A stretch of DNA of 21,178 bases from DASXRU01 sp039933315 (GCA_039933315.1 JBDTOI010000066.1:1-21178), one strand, 5' to 3'; numbered from the stretch's first letter, positions 7,936 through 16,191 are shown. Translations and numbers: made by a program. The notes: generated by a model from the letters alone, not told the origin.

Positions 7936-8394
7936 CTAGATTTGACGGCCGAGAATTCGCGTACTGATTTTCTGCGCAAACTGGGTGGCGTTCGCCTGAA
8001 GCATCGTCCTCGCTTCGTTCGCCTGGCGCTCCAGCTCCTGCTTCTGTTTTCCGGTCGAAGCCGACAAGTCCGCTCTCATTCGGGCCAGGGTCTTCTCGCG
8101 TTCTGCACGAACGGCCGCGTGCTCTGCTTCCATTAGCTGATAGGCCTCAGCTCGCGCAGCGCGTAAACCCTGTTCGTACGAGGCCATCTTCTGATCCACC
8201 TGCTTCAGGATCTGGTTGGACTCGGCAAACCGACCCGTGCCGCGTTTTTCCCGCTCAGCTAACAACGTATTGATAGGTTTGAAAACGGTAGAATTCAGCA
8301 CGTACACCATGACCACGATAGCTGCCACGTGTATCAACAGGGTGCCGTCGGGCACGAGCTGAATTGAATTCTCCGCTAAAGCGAGCGCGATCAT
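7936..8394 (-). CDS. F1Fo ATP synthase b' subunit (second b-type stalk protein)
   Basis: A 152-residue protein with one N-terminal membrane helix (about 17-34), then FKPINTLLAEREKR and a long charged coiled coil to the C-terminus. This is the b/b' architecture, and it is the second such gene in the operon. A b plus b' heterodimer is typical of some lineages, such as cyanobacteria and alphaproteobacteria. I chose the ATG at 8394, with GGGAG 5 nt upstream, over an in-frame GTG at 8406 that overlaps that site. It is the first gene of the operon; genes for a and c, normally before it, are absent. Which of the two genes is formally b or b' is an inference from N-terminal style. Confidence 0.88.
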   Translation of the reverse strand: MIALALAENSIQLVPDGTLLIHVAAIVVMVYVLNSTVFKPINTLLAEREKRGTGRFAESNQILKQVDQKMASYEQGLRAARAEAYQLMEAEHAAVRAEREKTLARMRADLSASTGKQKQELERQANEARTMLQANATQFAQKISTRILGRQI

Positions 8395-8483
8395 CGACTC
8401 TCCCACATATCAGTATTTCCGTGCCCGAGCACACGATCACGACATCGGCCCAGGAACAAATCGACTCTCTTGAAAAGTTTGCG

Positions 8484-8512
8484 AGTCTAACACGCACCCA
8501 AAACGACGTCAA
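8484..8512 (-). promoter_or_regulatory. Predicted sigma70-type promoter of the atp operon
   Basis: On the minus strand TTGACG (8507-8512) is followed by exactly 17 nt and then TAGACT (8484-8489). Transcription would start near 8476, about 80 nt before the b' ATG at 8394. This supports the atp genes being transcribed separately from parB. Confidence 0.65.
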
Positions 8513-8598
8513 CGCTCGACACGGACTGCCTCATCAAGCTGCCCCCGCTCTTTTGAGGTGACGCTCAACTCTCACCCCAGGTTCTTCGCGTAGTACAG

Positions 8599-8629
8599 TG
8601 TACAACTCGGCGAGGCTCCCCGTTGTACA
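8599..8629. repeat. Inverted repeat TGTACAAC / GTTGTACA
   Basis: Perfect 8-bp arms at 8599-8606 and 8622-8629 flank a 15-bp spacer. The element lies between the parB stop and the atp promoter, about 90 bp upstream of the -35 box. It could be an operator for the atp operon or an RNA hairpin ending the parB transcript; no T-tract follows it. Confidence 0.6.
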
Positions 8630-8648
8630 GTTAGCAACGGTGGTGGAA

Positions 8649-9539
8649 TTACCGGCCGACTCCTTCGGACATCTCGGTTTTTCCCATCAGGATTGTGTAG
8701 ATCCTGTCGAGATCCCTTTCGTCATAGAACTCGATTTCCACTATTCCCCCCGCTCCGCTCGCAGCAGGCGCGATCTTTACTTGGGTTCCATACCTTCGCC
8801 GTAGACGGTCCTCGGCAGCTCTCAAGTTCGGGTCGGACTTGGGTGCCTGAGTGGGCCTTCGGAGAGCGGGCGTTTTGTCTTTCCGCGTCTGTTGGATTGC
8901 CCGTTCTACTTCGCGGACGGACATCCTCTTTTCGATAATTCGCCGAGCGAAGCGCCGCTGCAGGTCAGCTCCGTCCAATCCCAGGAGGCATCGCGCGTGT
9001 CCCATCGATAACTTCTCTTCCTCAACAAGGATCTGAAGGTCAGCCGGAAGTTTTAGCAAGCGCAGATAATTCGCGACGGATGACCTGTCCTTGCCGACCC
9101 TCTGGGCCAACTCTTCCTGTCGCACGCCCAGAGTGCTAATCAGACGCATGTAAGCGTTTGCTTCTTCGATCGGGTTCAACTCCTGGCGTTGAATGTTCTC
9201 TACCAGCGCCAACTCCAAAACGCGATCGTCTGGTATTTCGCGAACAATCGCCGGGATGCGCTTGAGTCCAGCCCTTCTGGCCGCCAGCCATCTCCGTTCG
9301 CCGGCTACCAACTCGAACCCATCACCGTGCGCGCGAACAAGGATCGGCTGTATGACGCCGTTATTCCGAATTGATTGAGCCAGTTCTTCCAGGCGCTGTT
9401 CACTAAAGCGCGTCCGCGGCTGCTCTTTCCCTGGCTGAATTAGGTCAATATCGACTTCGCGAAGTTCTTCAGTTGATTTCGGCTCCGGACCCGCCGAAAG
9501 CAGCGCGTTCAGCCCGCGGCCCAAAGGTTTTCGTGTCAT
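8649..9539 (-). CDS. parB: Chromosome-partitioning protein ParB (CTP-dependent clamp)
   Basis: A 296-residue parS-binding protein that, by family knowledge, loads at parS, binds CTP and slides as a clamp to form the partition complex. It opens with LGRGLNALLS (6-15), the ParA-contacting N-terminal segment. GVIQPILVR (61-69) is the first nucleotide motif. AGERRWLAARRAG (79-91) corresponds to the GERRxRA box, with Leu85 where Arg is usual. ENIQRQELNPIEEA (114-127) is the third motif. A helix-turn-helix lies at about 139-163, and the C-terminal dimerisation part follows a basic linker (about 218-240). GGGAGG lies about 9 nt before the ATG. It overlaps parA by 71 nt, implying tight co-expression. 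Confidence 0.96.
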   Translation of the reverse strand: MTRKPLGRGLNALLSAGPEPKSTEELREVDIDLIQPGKEQPRTRFSEQRLEELAQSIRNNGVIQPILVRAHGDGFELVAGERRWLAARRAGLKRIPAIVREIPDDRVLELALVENIQRQELNPIEEANAYMRLISTLGVRQEELAQRVGKDRSSVANYLRLLKLPADLQILVEEEKLSMGHARCLLGLDGADLQRRFARRIIEKRMSVREVERAIQQTRKDKTPALRRPTQAPKSDPNLRAAEDRLRRRYGTQVKIAPAASGAGGIVEIEFYDERDLDRIYTILMGKTEMSEGVGR

Positions 9540-10293
9540 GACTCAATACCTCCCTGGCTAAGTTCATGTATGCCTCTGCTCCGCGCGAACGCTCATCATA
9601 AAAGACGATCGGCTTACCGTAGCTGGGCGCTTCGGCTAATCTGACATTTCGGGGTATCACGGTTTCGAAAACCTGCTTCCCATAAAAATCGCGCAGGTCT
9701 TTCGCCACCGCAGCGGAAAGGTTTATGCGCTCATCGTACATGGTCAGCAGAAGCCCTTCGACGGTCAGCGCCGGGTTCAAAGTGCGCCGGATGCGGGCGA
9801 GCGTGTCAAAAAGCTCAGTGACTCCCTCCAGTGCGTAGTACTCGCATTGAATGGGAATTAATAACGAGTCGGCCGCCGTGAGTGCGTTGATCGTGAGGAG
9901 GCTAAGAGACGGCGGGCAGTCAATGATTAGGTAGTCGTAATCACCAGCAACAGATCGCAGGGTTTCTCGGAGTATGTATTCTCTGTTTTCCAACTCCACC
10001 AATTCGACCTCAGCGCCTGCCAGGCTGCGGTCGGCCGGCAGTATGCTTAGAAGGCCGAACTCCGTCTTTAGGATTATCCCGGCCGCAGGCTCATCGAGAA
10101 TTAGAGAATGATAGATATTCCGGCGAAAACTCCCCCTGGGTATGCCCACCCCTGACGTGGCGTTTGCCTGTGGATCCGCATCAACCAACAGGACCTGCAG
10201 CCCGGTGGCGGCCAGGGCGGAGGCTAGATTGATCGCTGTAGTCGTCTTACCCACGCCGCCCTTTTGGTTGGCAATGGCTATGGTCTTCCCCAT
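9469..10293 (-). CDS. parA: Chromosome-partitioning ATPase ParA (Soj)
   Basis: A 274-residue deviant-Walker ATPase that binds DNA nonspecifically and drives separation of ParB-parS complexes. The Walker A motif QKGGVGKTTTA (10-20) carries the signature Lys11 and Lys16. Walker A' is LLVDADPQ (35-42), and Walker B is YLIIDCPPS (121-129). PIQCEYYALEG is also typical of the family. The C-terminus runs about 20 residues past the usual end (after AREVLS) and this tail is encoded within the parB start region. Only a weak ribosome-binding site precedes the ATG at 10293. parS lies about 140 bp upstream. Confidence 0.96.
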   Translation of the reverse strand: MGKTIAIANQKGGVGKTTTAINLASALAATGLQVLLVDADPQANATSGVGIPRGSFRRNIYHSLILDEPAAGIILKTEFGLLSILPADRSLAGAEVELVELENREYILRETLRSVAGDYDYLIIDCPPSLSLLTINALTAADSLLIPIQCEYYALEGVTELFDTLARIRRTLNPALTVEGLLLTMYDERINLSAAVAKDLRDFYGKQVFETVIPRNVRLAEAPSYGKPIVFYDERSRGAEAYMNLAREVLSHDTKTFGPRAERAAFGGSGAEIN

Positions 10294-10361
10294 ATTTCGA
10301 GACTTAATCCTTTGGGAGTTAAGAGCGTGCGTAAGCTAACACAGTACTGCCTTTATCGCTA

Positions 10362-10377
10362 CATTTATGGATAAATG
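10362..10377. promoter_or_regulatory. 16-bp palindrome upstream of parA, overlapping a near DnaA box
   Basis: CATTTAT and ATAAATG (7-bp arms) flank a central GG. The minus strand reads TTATCCATA within it, one base from the DnaA box consensus TTATCCACA. It is about 70 bp upstream of the parA start, in the likely parA promoter region, so it may be an operator or a DnaA contact. This is inference from position and symmetry only. Confidence 0.4.
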
Positions 10378-10426
10378 CCTGCCGGCGGGATGGTGGAAAG
10401 AGGGAGGGCTGTCTAGGAGGGGTCAT

Positions 10427-10450
10427 GGGATGTTCCACGTGGAACATCCC
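10427..10450. promoter_or_regulatory. parS: parS centromere site
   Basis: The core TGTTCCACGTGGAACA (10431-10446) is a fully symmetric form of the bacterial parS consensus. GGGA and TCCC extend it to a 24-bp perfect palindrome. It lies between mnmG and parA, two bases past the mnmG stop codon and about 6.8 kb from the proposed origin, as expected for an origin-proximal ParB loading site. I found no second copy in the window. Confidence 0.95.
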
Positions 10451-10452
10451 GC

Positions 10453-12336
10453 CTACGCCGCGTTTTCCGCGGTCAACTGGACCAAAAGTGTAGAAAGAGC
10501 GTTTGCTGTCAATCCGGGGGTTCGGCGCGCTTGGCCAAAGTTTCGCGGCCTCGTTCGTTCCAGCCTTTCCGCCATCTCACGCGATAGGCCGCTGAGGCCC
10601 GTGTAAGCGAAGCCCTCGGGAATTCTGAGGCCGTCGTGCTGGTAAATCCGGTTGAGCGTGAGCGATTGGGCCTTTAGATATCCCGCGTAGAGGGAGTCAG
10701 CCAGGGCCGAGTCCAAAGCCGTGCCATAGCAGGACTCACGAAGGTCTTGCGGTAGCAACGATCCTATTAACTCTGGTCCCACTTTTGGGCGGCGCGCCAA
10801 CGCAGCAAGTGTGATCGAGTCCCCGAGATCAACACCCAGAGTTCGGCTGACCTCCCCGTACGCCGGATCTGTCCGCTTCAACCTCGTGGAATTCAGTAGA
10901 TCTCGAATTGCCGCAATTTGTTCACGTCGCGAGTTAAACCTCTCCCAATCACCTTCTCCCAGTAGCCCCAGCTCTTTACCTCGTTCGCTTAGACGTTGGT
11001 CCGCATTGTCATGGCGAAGAGCCAAACGAAACTCTGCCCTCGAGGTGAACATTCGGTACGGCTCATCGACTCCACTAGTTATCAGGTCATCAATGAGAAC
11101 TCCGATATAAGCCTCTTTCCGATCCAGCCGGAAGCTGCCCCGATTCTGAACCAACAGTGCCGCGTTGATACCCGCCAATAATCCCTGGCATCCGGCCTCT
11201 TCGTAACCGGTGGTCCCGTTTATTTGGCCGGCATGGAACAAGCCTTTGACTCGTCTGGTTTCCAGCGAGGGCGTTAACTCTCTCGGATCGACGTAATCGT
11301 ATTCAATGGCATAACCCGGCCGAATCACCTGCGCGTTTTCCAGACCGGGAATCATGTTCACCAGGTCCTGCTGCATTCCCGGCGGAAGCGAGGTGGAGAA
11401 GCCGTTTAAGTAAACCTCGTTAGTGTCGTGCCCCTCGGGCTCAAGGAAAAGCTGGTGTCGATCCTTGTCTGAGAACTTGACGACCTTGTCTTCAATAGAC
11501 GGGCAATAGCGCGGGCCGACGCCCTTAATCTTTCCGGAGTAAAGAGGAGACTCGTTCAAGTTCGCCAGGATGGTCTGATGAATTCGCTCATTTGTGTAAC
11601 CCACATAGCAGGAGAGCTGCGCCTGGCTGATCCGACCCGTCGCGAAGGAAAAGGCCACCGGCCGCTCATCTCCCGGTTGCTCCTCAAAGGCAGACCAATC
11701 CACCGTGCGTCCATCAAGCCGGGGAGGCGTCCCGGTCTTCAAGCGGCCCATCGGAAAGCCGAGCCGCTGCAGAGACTCCGGCAACTCCAGCGATGCAGGT
11801 TCGCCCGCTCGTCCCGCGGTGTACGTTCTCTTCCCTGTGTGAATCAGTCCGTTTAGAAACGTGCCGGTGGCGATGATTACCGCAGCCGCTCCAAGCCGCC
11901 GGCCATCCTGTAATTCCACTCCACAAATATGGTTATCTTTGACCAGAAGGTCTACCACTTGCCCCTGACGCAAGATCAGGTTAGGTGTGGCTTCCAGCGC
12001 TTGCCTCATTTCGATCCGGTAGAGCGCACGATCCGCTTGCGCTCTCGGCGATTGCACCGCGGGCCCGCGAGAACGATTAAGCAGCCGGAACTGAATACCC
12101 GTACGATCAATCACTCGGCCCATGATCCCGCCGAGCGCATCAATCTCTCTTACCAAATGACCCTTGGCGATTCCACCGATGGCAGGATTGCAAGACATCT
12201 GGCCAATGAGATCCAGGTTCAAAGTAATCAGTCCCGTCTGCGCGCCCATGCGCGCGGCCGCCGATGCCGCCTCGCAGCCGGCATGTCCGGCGCCAATAAC
12301 GATCACATCCAGGCGCTCATCAAAAATCATGTTCAC
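10453..12336 (-). CDS. mnmG: tRNA uridine-5-carboxymethylaminomethyl modification enzyme MnmG (GidA)
   Basis: A 627-residue FAD-dependent enzyme that works with MnmE to add the (carboxymethyl)aminomethyl group to U34 of certain tRNAs. The FAD-binding Rossmann motif VIGAGHAGCEAA is at 13-24. The highly conserved block MSCNPAIGGIAKGHL is at 47-61. TGTPPRLDGRTVDWS and GTTGYEEAGCQGLLAG are also family hallmarks. Length is normal (about 620-650). The GTG at 12336 overlaps the mnmE stop as GTGA, indicating coupling; an ATG two codons later at 12330 is an alternative start. Its stop nearly touches parS. Confidence 0.97.
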   Translation of the reverse strand: MNMIFDERLDVIVIGAGHAGCEAASAAARMGAQTGLITLNLDLIGQMSCNPAIGGIAKGHLVREIDALGGIMGRVIDRTGIQFRLLNRSRGPAVQSPRAQADRALYRIEMRQALEATPNLILRQGQVVDLLVKDNHICGVELQDGRRLGAAAVIIATGTFLNGLIHTGKRTYTAGRAGEPASLELPESLQRLGFPMGRLKTGTPPRLDGRTVDWSAFEEQPGDERPVAFSFATGRISQAQLSCYVGYTNERIHQTILANLNESPLYSGKIKGVGPRYCPSIEDKVVKFSDKDRHQLFLEPEGHDTNEVYLNGFSTSLPPGMQQDLVNMIPGLENAQVIRPGYAIEYDYVDPRELTPSLETRRVKGLFHAGQINGTTGYEEAGCQGLLAGINAALLVQNRGSFRLDRKEAYIGVLIDDLITSGVDEPYRMFTSRAEFRLALRHDNADQRLSERGKELGLLGEGDWERFNSRREQIAAIRDLLNSTRLKRTDPAYGEVSRTLGVDLGDSITLAALARRPKVGPELIGSLLPQDLRESCYGTALDSALADSLYAGYLKAQSLTLNRIYQHDGLRIPEGFAYTGLSGLSREMAERLERTRPRNFGQARRTPGLTANALSTLLVQLTAENAA

Positions 12337-13700
12337 TTACCAATGCAGAAAGTTGAAAATATCTGTCCCAGAACATCATCCGGCGTGGTCTCGCCCGTTA
12401 GCTCTCCCAGTAAGCGAAGCGCATTATACAAACCAACGATGACCAACTCTTCACTCGTTCCCTCAGTCAGTAGCTCACTCGAGGACTGAAGCGCGACTGC
12501 GGTGCGCCGAAGCAGATCGTGATGTCTTGCGTTAGTGATCAGCAACCCATCATCTGCCCAACCGGCCGTTATGAAAGGCGATAGTATAGCAGTCTTCAGC
12601 ACGTCGATCCCGTGGCCAGTTTTCGCCGAGATCGATACGGCCTGCGGCATCCTCGTTCTCAGTTCTTTGGTGTTCTCATCAAACGAAGCCAAGTCACATT
12701 TGTTTACTGCTACTACGGTCAAGCCTCGATTAGTTTCACCCAGAGGTTTCTCGTCTTCAACTCCGGGTTGACGCGATCCGTCGATAACTAATACTACGAG
12801 GTCTGCGTCAGCGGCCACTCGGCGGGTGCGCTCGATACCTATGCTCTCGATGGAGTCCCCGCCCTGGCGCAGGCCGGCTGTATCCGTGAACCAAACCGGC
12901 ACGCCCTCGATGTTCACCGGCTCAGTCAAACTGTCGCGCGTTGTACCTGGTATCTCTGTCACGATGGCTCTCTCGTATGACAGCAACCTATTGAAGAGAC
13001 TAGACTTACCGGCGTTTGGCGTTCCTACCAAGGCCACTCGCAGGCCTTCTTTAAGAACACGACCAGCGGCAAAAGTGTCGGCCAGTTTTTCGATTTCAAA
13101 ACAAAGATCCGCCAACTTCCTTTTCAGCACTTCGGTAGCAGTGGCGGGTAGGTCGTCTTCGACAAACTCAATTGAAGACTCCAGTGGCACGATGATCTCT
13201 AACAGGCGTTCCTTTACGGGCTGCAGCCTCTGCGAGATTTCTCCTCGTAGCTGGCGCGAGGCTTGTCGTACAGCAGCTCCGGTCTGCGCATCGATGAGGT
13301 CGCGAATTGCCTCAGCCTGACTGAGGCTGATACGCCCATTCCCCAGCGCGCGCAGGGTAAACTCGCCCGGCGCCGCCAGACGCGCATCGAGCTTCAGCAT
13401 TGCCTCAAGCAGTAGCTCCACCACGGCAGGAGAGCCATGACAGCTGAACTCAACCTGGTCTTCACCCGTGAATGATCCGGGAGATCGAAAATAAGTTACC
13501 AGTGCTTGATCGAGGATCTCACCGTTAGCAGGGTTTCTCAAATATCGCAGTCCTACCTGACCAGGTTTCGGGAAGAACTGGTCGTCGCGCACTATCCGCT
13601 GCGCGAGCTCCAGAGAACGAGATCCACTCAGGCGCACTACAGCAATCGCTCCTCGCCCCGGTGGCGTCGATAGGGCAACGATCGTGTCAGTTGTAGTCAC
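12333..13700 (-). CDS. mnmE: tRNA modification GTPase MnmE (TrmE)
   Basis: A 455-residue G protein acting with MnmG in wobble-uridine modification. The N-terminal folate-binding domain begins DTIVALSTPPGRGAIAVVR (5-23). The GTPase domain has G1 GTPNAGKS (226-233), G2 TTRD (253-256), G3 DTAG (273-276), G4 NKCD (333-336) and SAK (358-360). The C-terminus ends in the essential CIGK (452-455). All functional motifs are intact and length is normal. The start is GTG at 13700, chosen because the MTTTDTIVA opening matches the family; no clear ribosome-binding site is seen. It lies 70 nt after jag and overlaps mnmG by 4 bases. Confidence 0.97.
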   Translation of the reverse strand: MTTTDTIVALSTPPGRGAIAVVRLSGSRSLELAQRIVRDDQFFPKPGQVGLRYLRNPANGEILDQALVTYFRSPGSFTGEDQVEFSCHGSPAVVELLLEAMLKLDARLAAPGEFTLRALGNGRISLSQAEAIRDLIDAQTGAAVRQASRQLRGEISQRLQPVKERLLEIIVPLESSIEFVEDDLPATATEVLKRKLADLCFEIEKLADTFAAGRVLKEGLRVALVGTPNAGKSSLFNRLLSYERAIVTEIPGTTRDSLTEPVNIEGVPVWFTDTAGLRQGGDSIESIGIERTRRVAADADLVVLVIDGSRQPGVEDEKPLGETNRGLTVVAVNKCDLASFDENTKELRTRMPQAVSISAKTGHGIDVLKTAILSPFITAGWADDGLLITNARHHDLLRRTAVALQSSSELLTEGTSEELVIVGLYNALRLLGELTGETTPDDVLGQIFSTFCIGK

Positions 13701-13770
13701 GCGGATTGGAAAGGATAGTGGTAACGCGGAACTATTTGGGGGGCCAGTACAGTTAGAGCAATTGTGCTCT

Positions 13771-14229
13771 TCAGGGCGAGGACTTCAATGAGACTCGCAG
13801 CCGGCGAGCGTTTCCTTCACCGATCGACTCGGTCTGGAGATCGCCTTCACTCGCCAGCGAAACATGGATGATGCGACGTTCGCTAGCCTGCATTGGGCCA
13901 AAATCAAAAGGTGTGCTCGTGGTCCGCACGCGTTGCGCGGCATGAACCGCCATCGCGCGAAGTTCTGCTTCACGGCCTGCGCGAAAACCTTCCACGTCAC
14001 AGACGATGCGCTCATCTTTTTCGAGCGTTCTTCCCAGAGCTTGATTGAGGAGGTGCTGGAGTGCGTCGAGAAGTTCGCCCCCCTCATTCAGAAGCAGCGA
14101 TGTATCTCGGCCGGTGATATCCAGGAAACACCCTGATTCAGAGCTCTCCGGAGTCGCCTTGAGATCAAAACCTGCTCCCTCAAACACGGAGTTCAGTAGC
14201 TCACCTGCTTTGTTACATGTTTCGGTCAT
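13771..14229 (-). CDS. Jag/KhpB-type KH-R3H RNA-binding protein
   Basis: A 152-residue protein between yidC and mnmE, the usual place for jag (khpB). A KH-like domain spans roughly 10-80. It is followed by an R3H domain, in which Arg118 and His122 (ERRIIH) form the R-x3-H signature. The hydrophobic helix before it contains RAMAVHAAQRV (91-101). The protein lacks the N-terminal Jag_N domain found in Firmicute members, so it is short. Such proteins bind RNA and are implicated in post-transcriptional control near the membrane insertase. It is 41 nt downstream of yidC. Assignment rests on the R3H motif and on synteny, because the KH part is divergent. Confidence 0.85.
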   Translation of the reverse strand: MTETCNKAGELLNSVFEGAGFDLKATPESSESGCFLDITGRDTSLLLNEGGELLDALQHLLNQALGRTLEKDERIVCDVEGFRAGREAELRAMAVHAAQRVRTTSTPFDFGPMQASERRIIHVSLASEGDLQTESIGEGNARRLRVSLKSSP

Positions 14230-14270
14230 ACTGTTCGTGCGATGGGGATTCTACTCCAGAAGCGCCCCTG

Positions 14271-16133
14271 TTACACGCGCGCGGGACTTAACTTCTTCGG
14301 GTTTCCCTGTTTGGCCTTACTGAGCGTCGGTGGTTCCTCATCATCCTCGGATCTTGTCAGGCGGTTAATTATGAACTGTTGACTGAACCCAACAATGTTG
14401 CCCACCAGCCAGTAAATAAGTAATCCGGCCGGCGCTCCCCAAAGGATATACAGCATGAAGAGCGGCATTCCTATCGCCATCATTTTGCGCTGCAAAGGAT
14501 CAGCCGAGGGCGCCGGTGTTATGAGCTGCAGAACAATCATCGAGCCAGCCATCATGAATTCGAGCAGGTGATAGGGATCCCCACCCGAAAGGTCCGGCAT
14601 CCAGAGAAATGCGGCCTGGCGAAAATCGATCGATATTGTTATGGCGCTATACAACGCAAACAGGAAGGGCATCTGAATCAATAGCGGCAGGCATCCACCC
14701 AGCGGATTGGCTTCCTTCATCAAGCGGATTTGTTCTACCTGAAGCTCTTTCAGCCGCGGGTCGTTCGGCTTCATCCCCTTTATTTTCTCTTGCAGCTCCT
14801 TCATTCGCGGCGCGTACTTCTGCGCCTTCTTCATCTTGCGCGACGACTGCCATTTGAGCGGAAAGAAAAGCGAGTAGATCAGAATCGTGAAGAGGATGAT
14901 GGCTACGCCATAGCTGCCAGTCAGCGATTTGATTTTCTTAATGGACCACAGGATAGGGAAGGCCAGTGGCTTTGTAATCTTGCTCAGCCAGCCGTAGTTG
15001 ATTACGCCTTCGAGATCAACAGAGCGGCCTATCTGCTGGCTGATCTGTTTATTCTCCGACAGCAACAGGTCGTGATCTTTGGGGCCCGCATACACAAGCG
15101 TAGGCCGTCCATCCGCCGGCACCGGCACAAAGGCCGTTATGAGATATCGCTCCTCCTTCTTACCTCCAACATCGTGCTCATAAGCAGTGGTGCGAAATTG
15201 CAGGCCCTGGATCCGGTCCGGCGGAATGGCCACCATCGCGAAATACGTGTCACCCACACCTGCCCAATCGACGGCACCGGGAACGTTTTGTAAGTCCTGG
15301 CCCTCGGGCCGTTTATCCGAGAACCATCCCGCATCGTTCTTATGAACGGCCTGGGAATACAATCGCACGATATGCCCATCGGCAGACGATATTCCCTCGG
15401 GGGCTACGGCATAAAAGGTGTAGTGCGAAATTCCCTGGTCGCCAATGTTCGGGCCCAGAGCTAGTTGCACAGCCAGTGGTTGCCCCAGGCGCTTCACATT
15501 AACGGCCACCTCCACCAAATATCTGTCTGCATAGAAGGTGAGGGTCTTCGTGGCTTCCAAACCTGTTCCCTCGTCGCGCAGGGTAAACTGTATCTGTTTT
15601 GATCCACTTGGAATGTTGAGATTGACATCGCCTTGATCGCCTCCGACTTCGCTTACCGTGAAGTTTTTCTGCGCCAGCAGGGAATCAATTGTCGAATCAC
15701 TTGTAGCTAAGCGCAGTGGGCGAATCAGCTGGTCGGGTTTAAGGCCCAGGGGCAGGGGCGGAATCAATTCCAACGGTTTGGGATTGTTCTTGGTTGATGA
15801 CGCCGCGTACAGATCCTTTCCGGTATTTCGATTTTTCTTGATTATCCAACTGGTCGCCACCGCCCCCTGAGTGTCCAGGGTGACGTCGTACAGCGGTGTC
15901 TGCACCTTGATGTGGCGTTGCGAAACTGTATCGACTATTGGCGCTTCGGCGGCTGTGACTGGAGTCGGCGTGGCTGCCGCTTGTGACGTCGGTTGCGGCG
16001 AAGGAGTTGGCGTTTGTGCTGCGGTGTTGTTGGCGTTGTTCTGCTGTACTTGCTTACTTAGAAAGAAGTGATTCCAGCCAAACAGGATCGCGCCCGATAA
16101 TACAAGGGCGAGTATGAAACGTTCGTGTCGCAT
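14271..16133 (-). CDS. yidC: Membrane protein insertase YidC
   Basis: A 620-residue inner-membrane insertase of the Gram-negative type. It has an N-terminal helix (7-25), a low-complexity Thr/Pro/Ala/Gln linker (about 28-64) and a large periplasmic domain (about 70-370). The conserved insertase core is about 380-592, with helices near 406-424, 477-500, 525-541 and 555-589. The functional Arg432 sits in the cytoplasm-facing groove segment QSSRKMKK, and NPLGGCLPLLIQMPF (476-490) is a family hallmark. A basic tail follows. The periplasmic domain argues for a diderm host. It lies between yidD (58 nt upstream) and jag. No strong ribosome-binding site precedes the ATG. Confidence 0.97.
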   Translation of the reverse strand: MRHERFILALVLSGAILFGWNHFFLSKQVQQNNANNTAAQTPTPSPQPTSQAAATPTPVTAAEAPIVDTVSQRHIKVQTPLYDVTLDTQGAVATSWIIKKNRNTGKDLYAASSTKNNPKPLELIPPLPLGLKPDQLIRPLRLATSDSTIDSLLAQKNFTVSEVGGDQGDVNLNIPSGSKQIQFTLRDEGTGLEATKTLTFYADRYLVEVAVNVKRLGQPLAVQLALGPNIGDQGISHYTFYAVAPEGISSADGHIVRLYSQAVHKNDAGWFSDKRPEGQDLQNVPGAVDWAGVGDTYFAMVAIPPDRIQGLQFRTTAYEHDVGGKKEERYLITAFVPVPADGRPTLVYAGPKDHDLLLSENKQISQQIGRSVDLEGVINYGWLSKITKPLAFPILWSIKKIKSLTGSYGVAIILFTILIYSLFFPLKWQSSRKMKKAQKYAPRMKELQEKIKGMKPNDPRLKELQVEQIRLMKEANPLGGCLPLLIQMPFLFALYSAITISIDFRQAAFLWMPDLSGGDPYHLLEFMMAGSMIVLQLITPAPSADPLQRKMMAIGMPLFMLYILWGAPAGLLIYWLVGNIVGFSQQFIINRLTRSEDDEEPPTLSKAKQGNPKKLSPARV

Positions 16134-16191
16134 TTTATGATTTTAACTGCAAGACGGTTAGTTAGTTAGAATGAGTCCGCTCATCAAAGGT

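Noticed and set aside
8325..8333. Second parS-like CCACGTG in the b' gene
   Set aside because: Only the central CACGTG is shared; the TGTT and AACA arms are missing.
14730..15293. 187-codon plus-strand frame
   Set aside because: It is a shadow of yidC on the opposite strand, with no family features.
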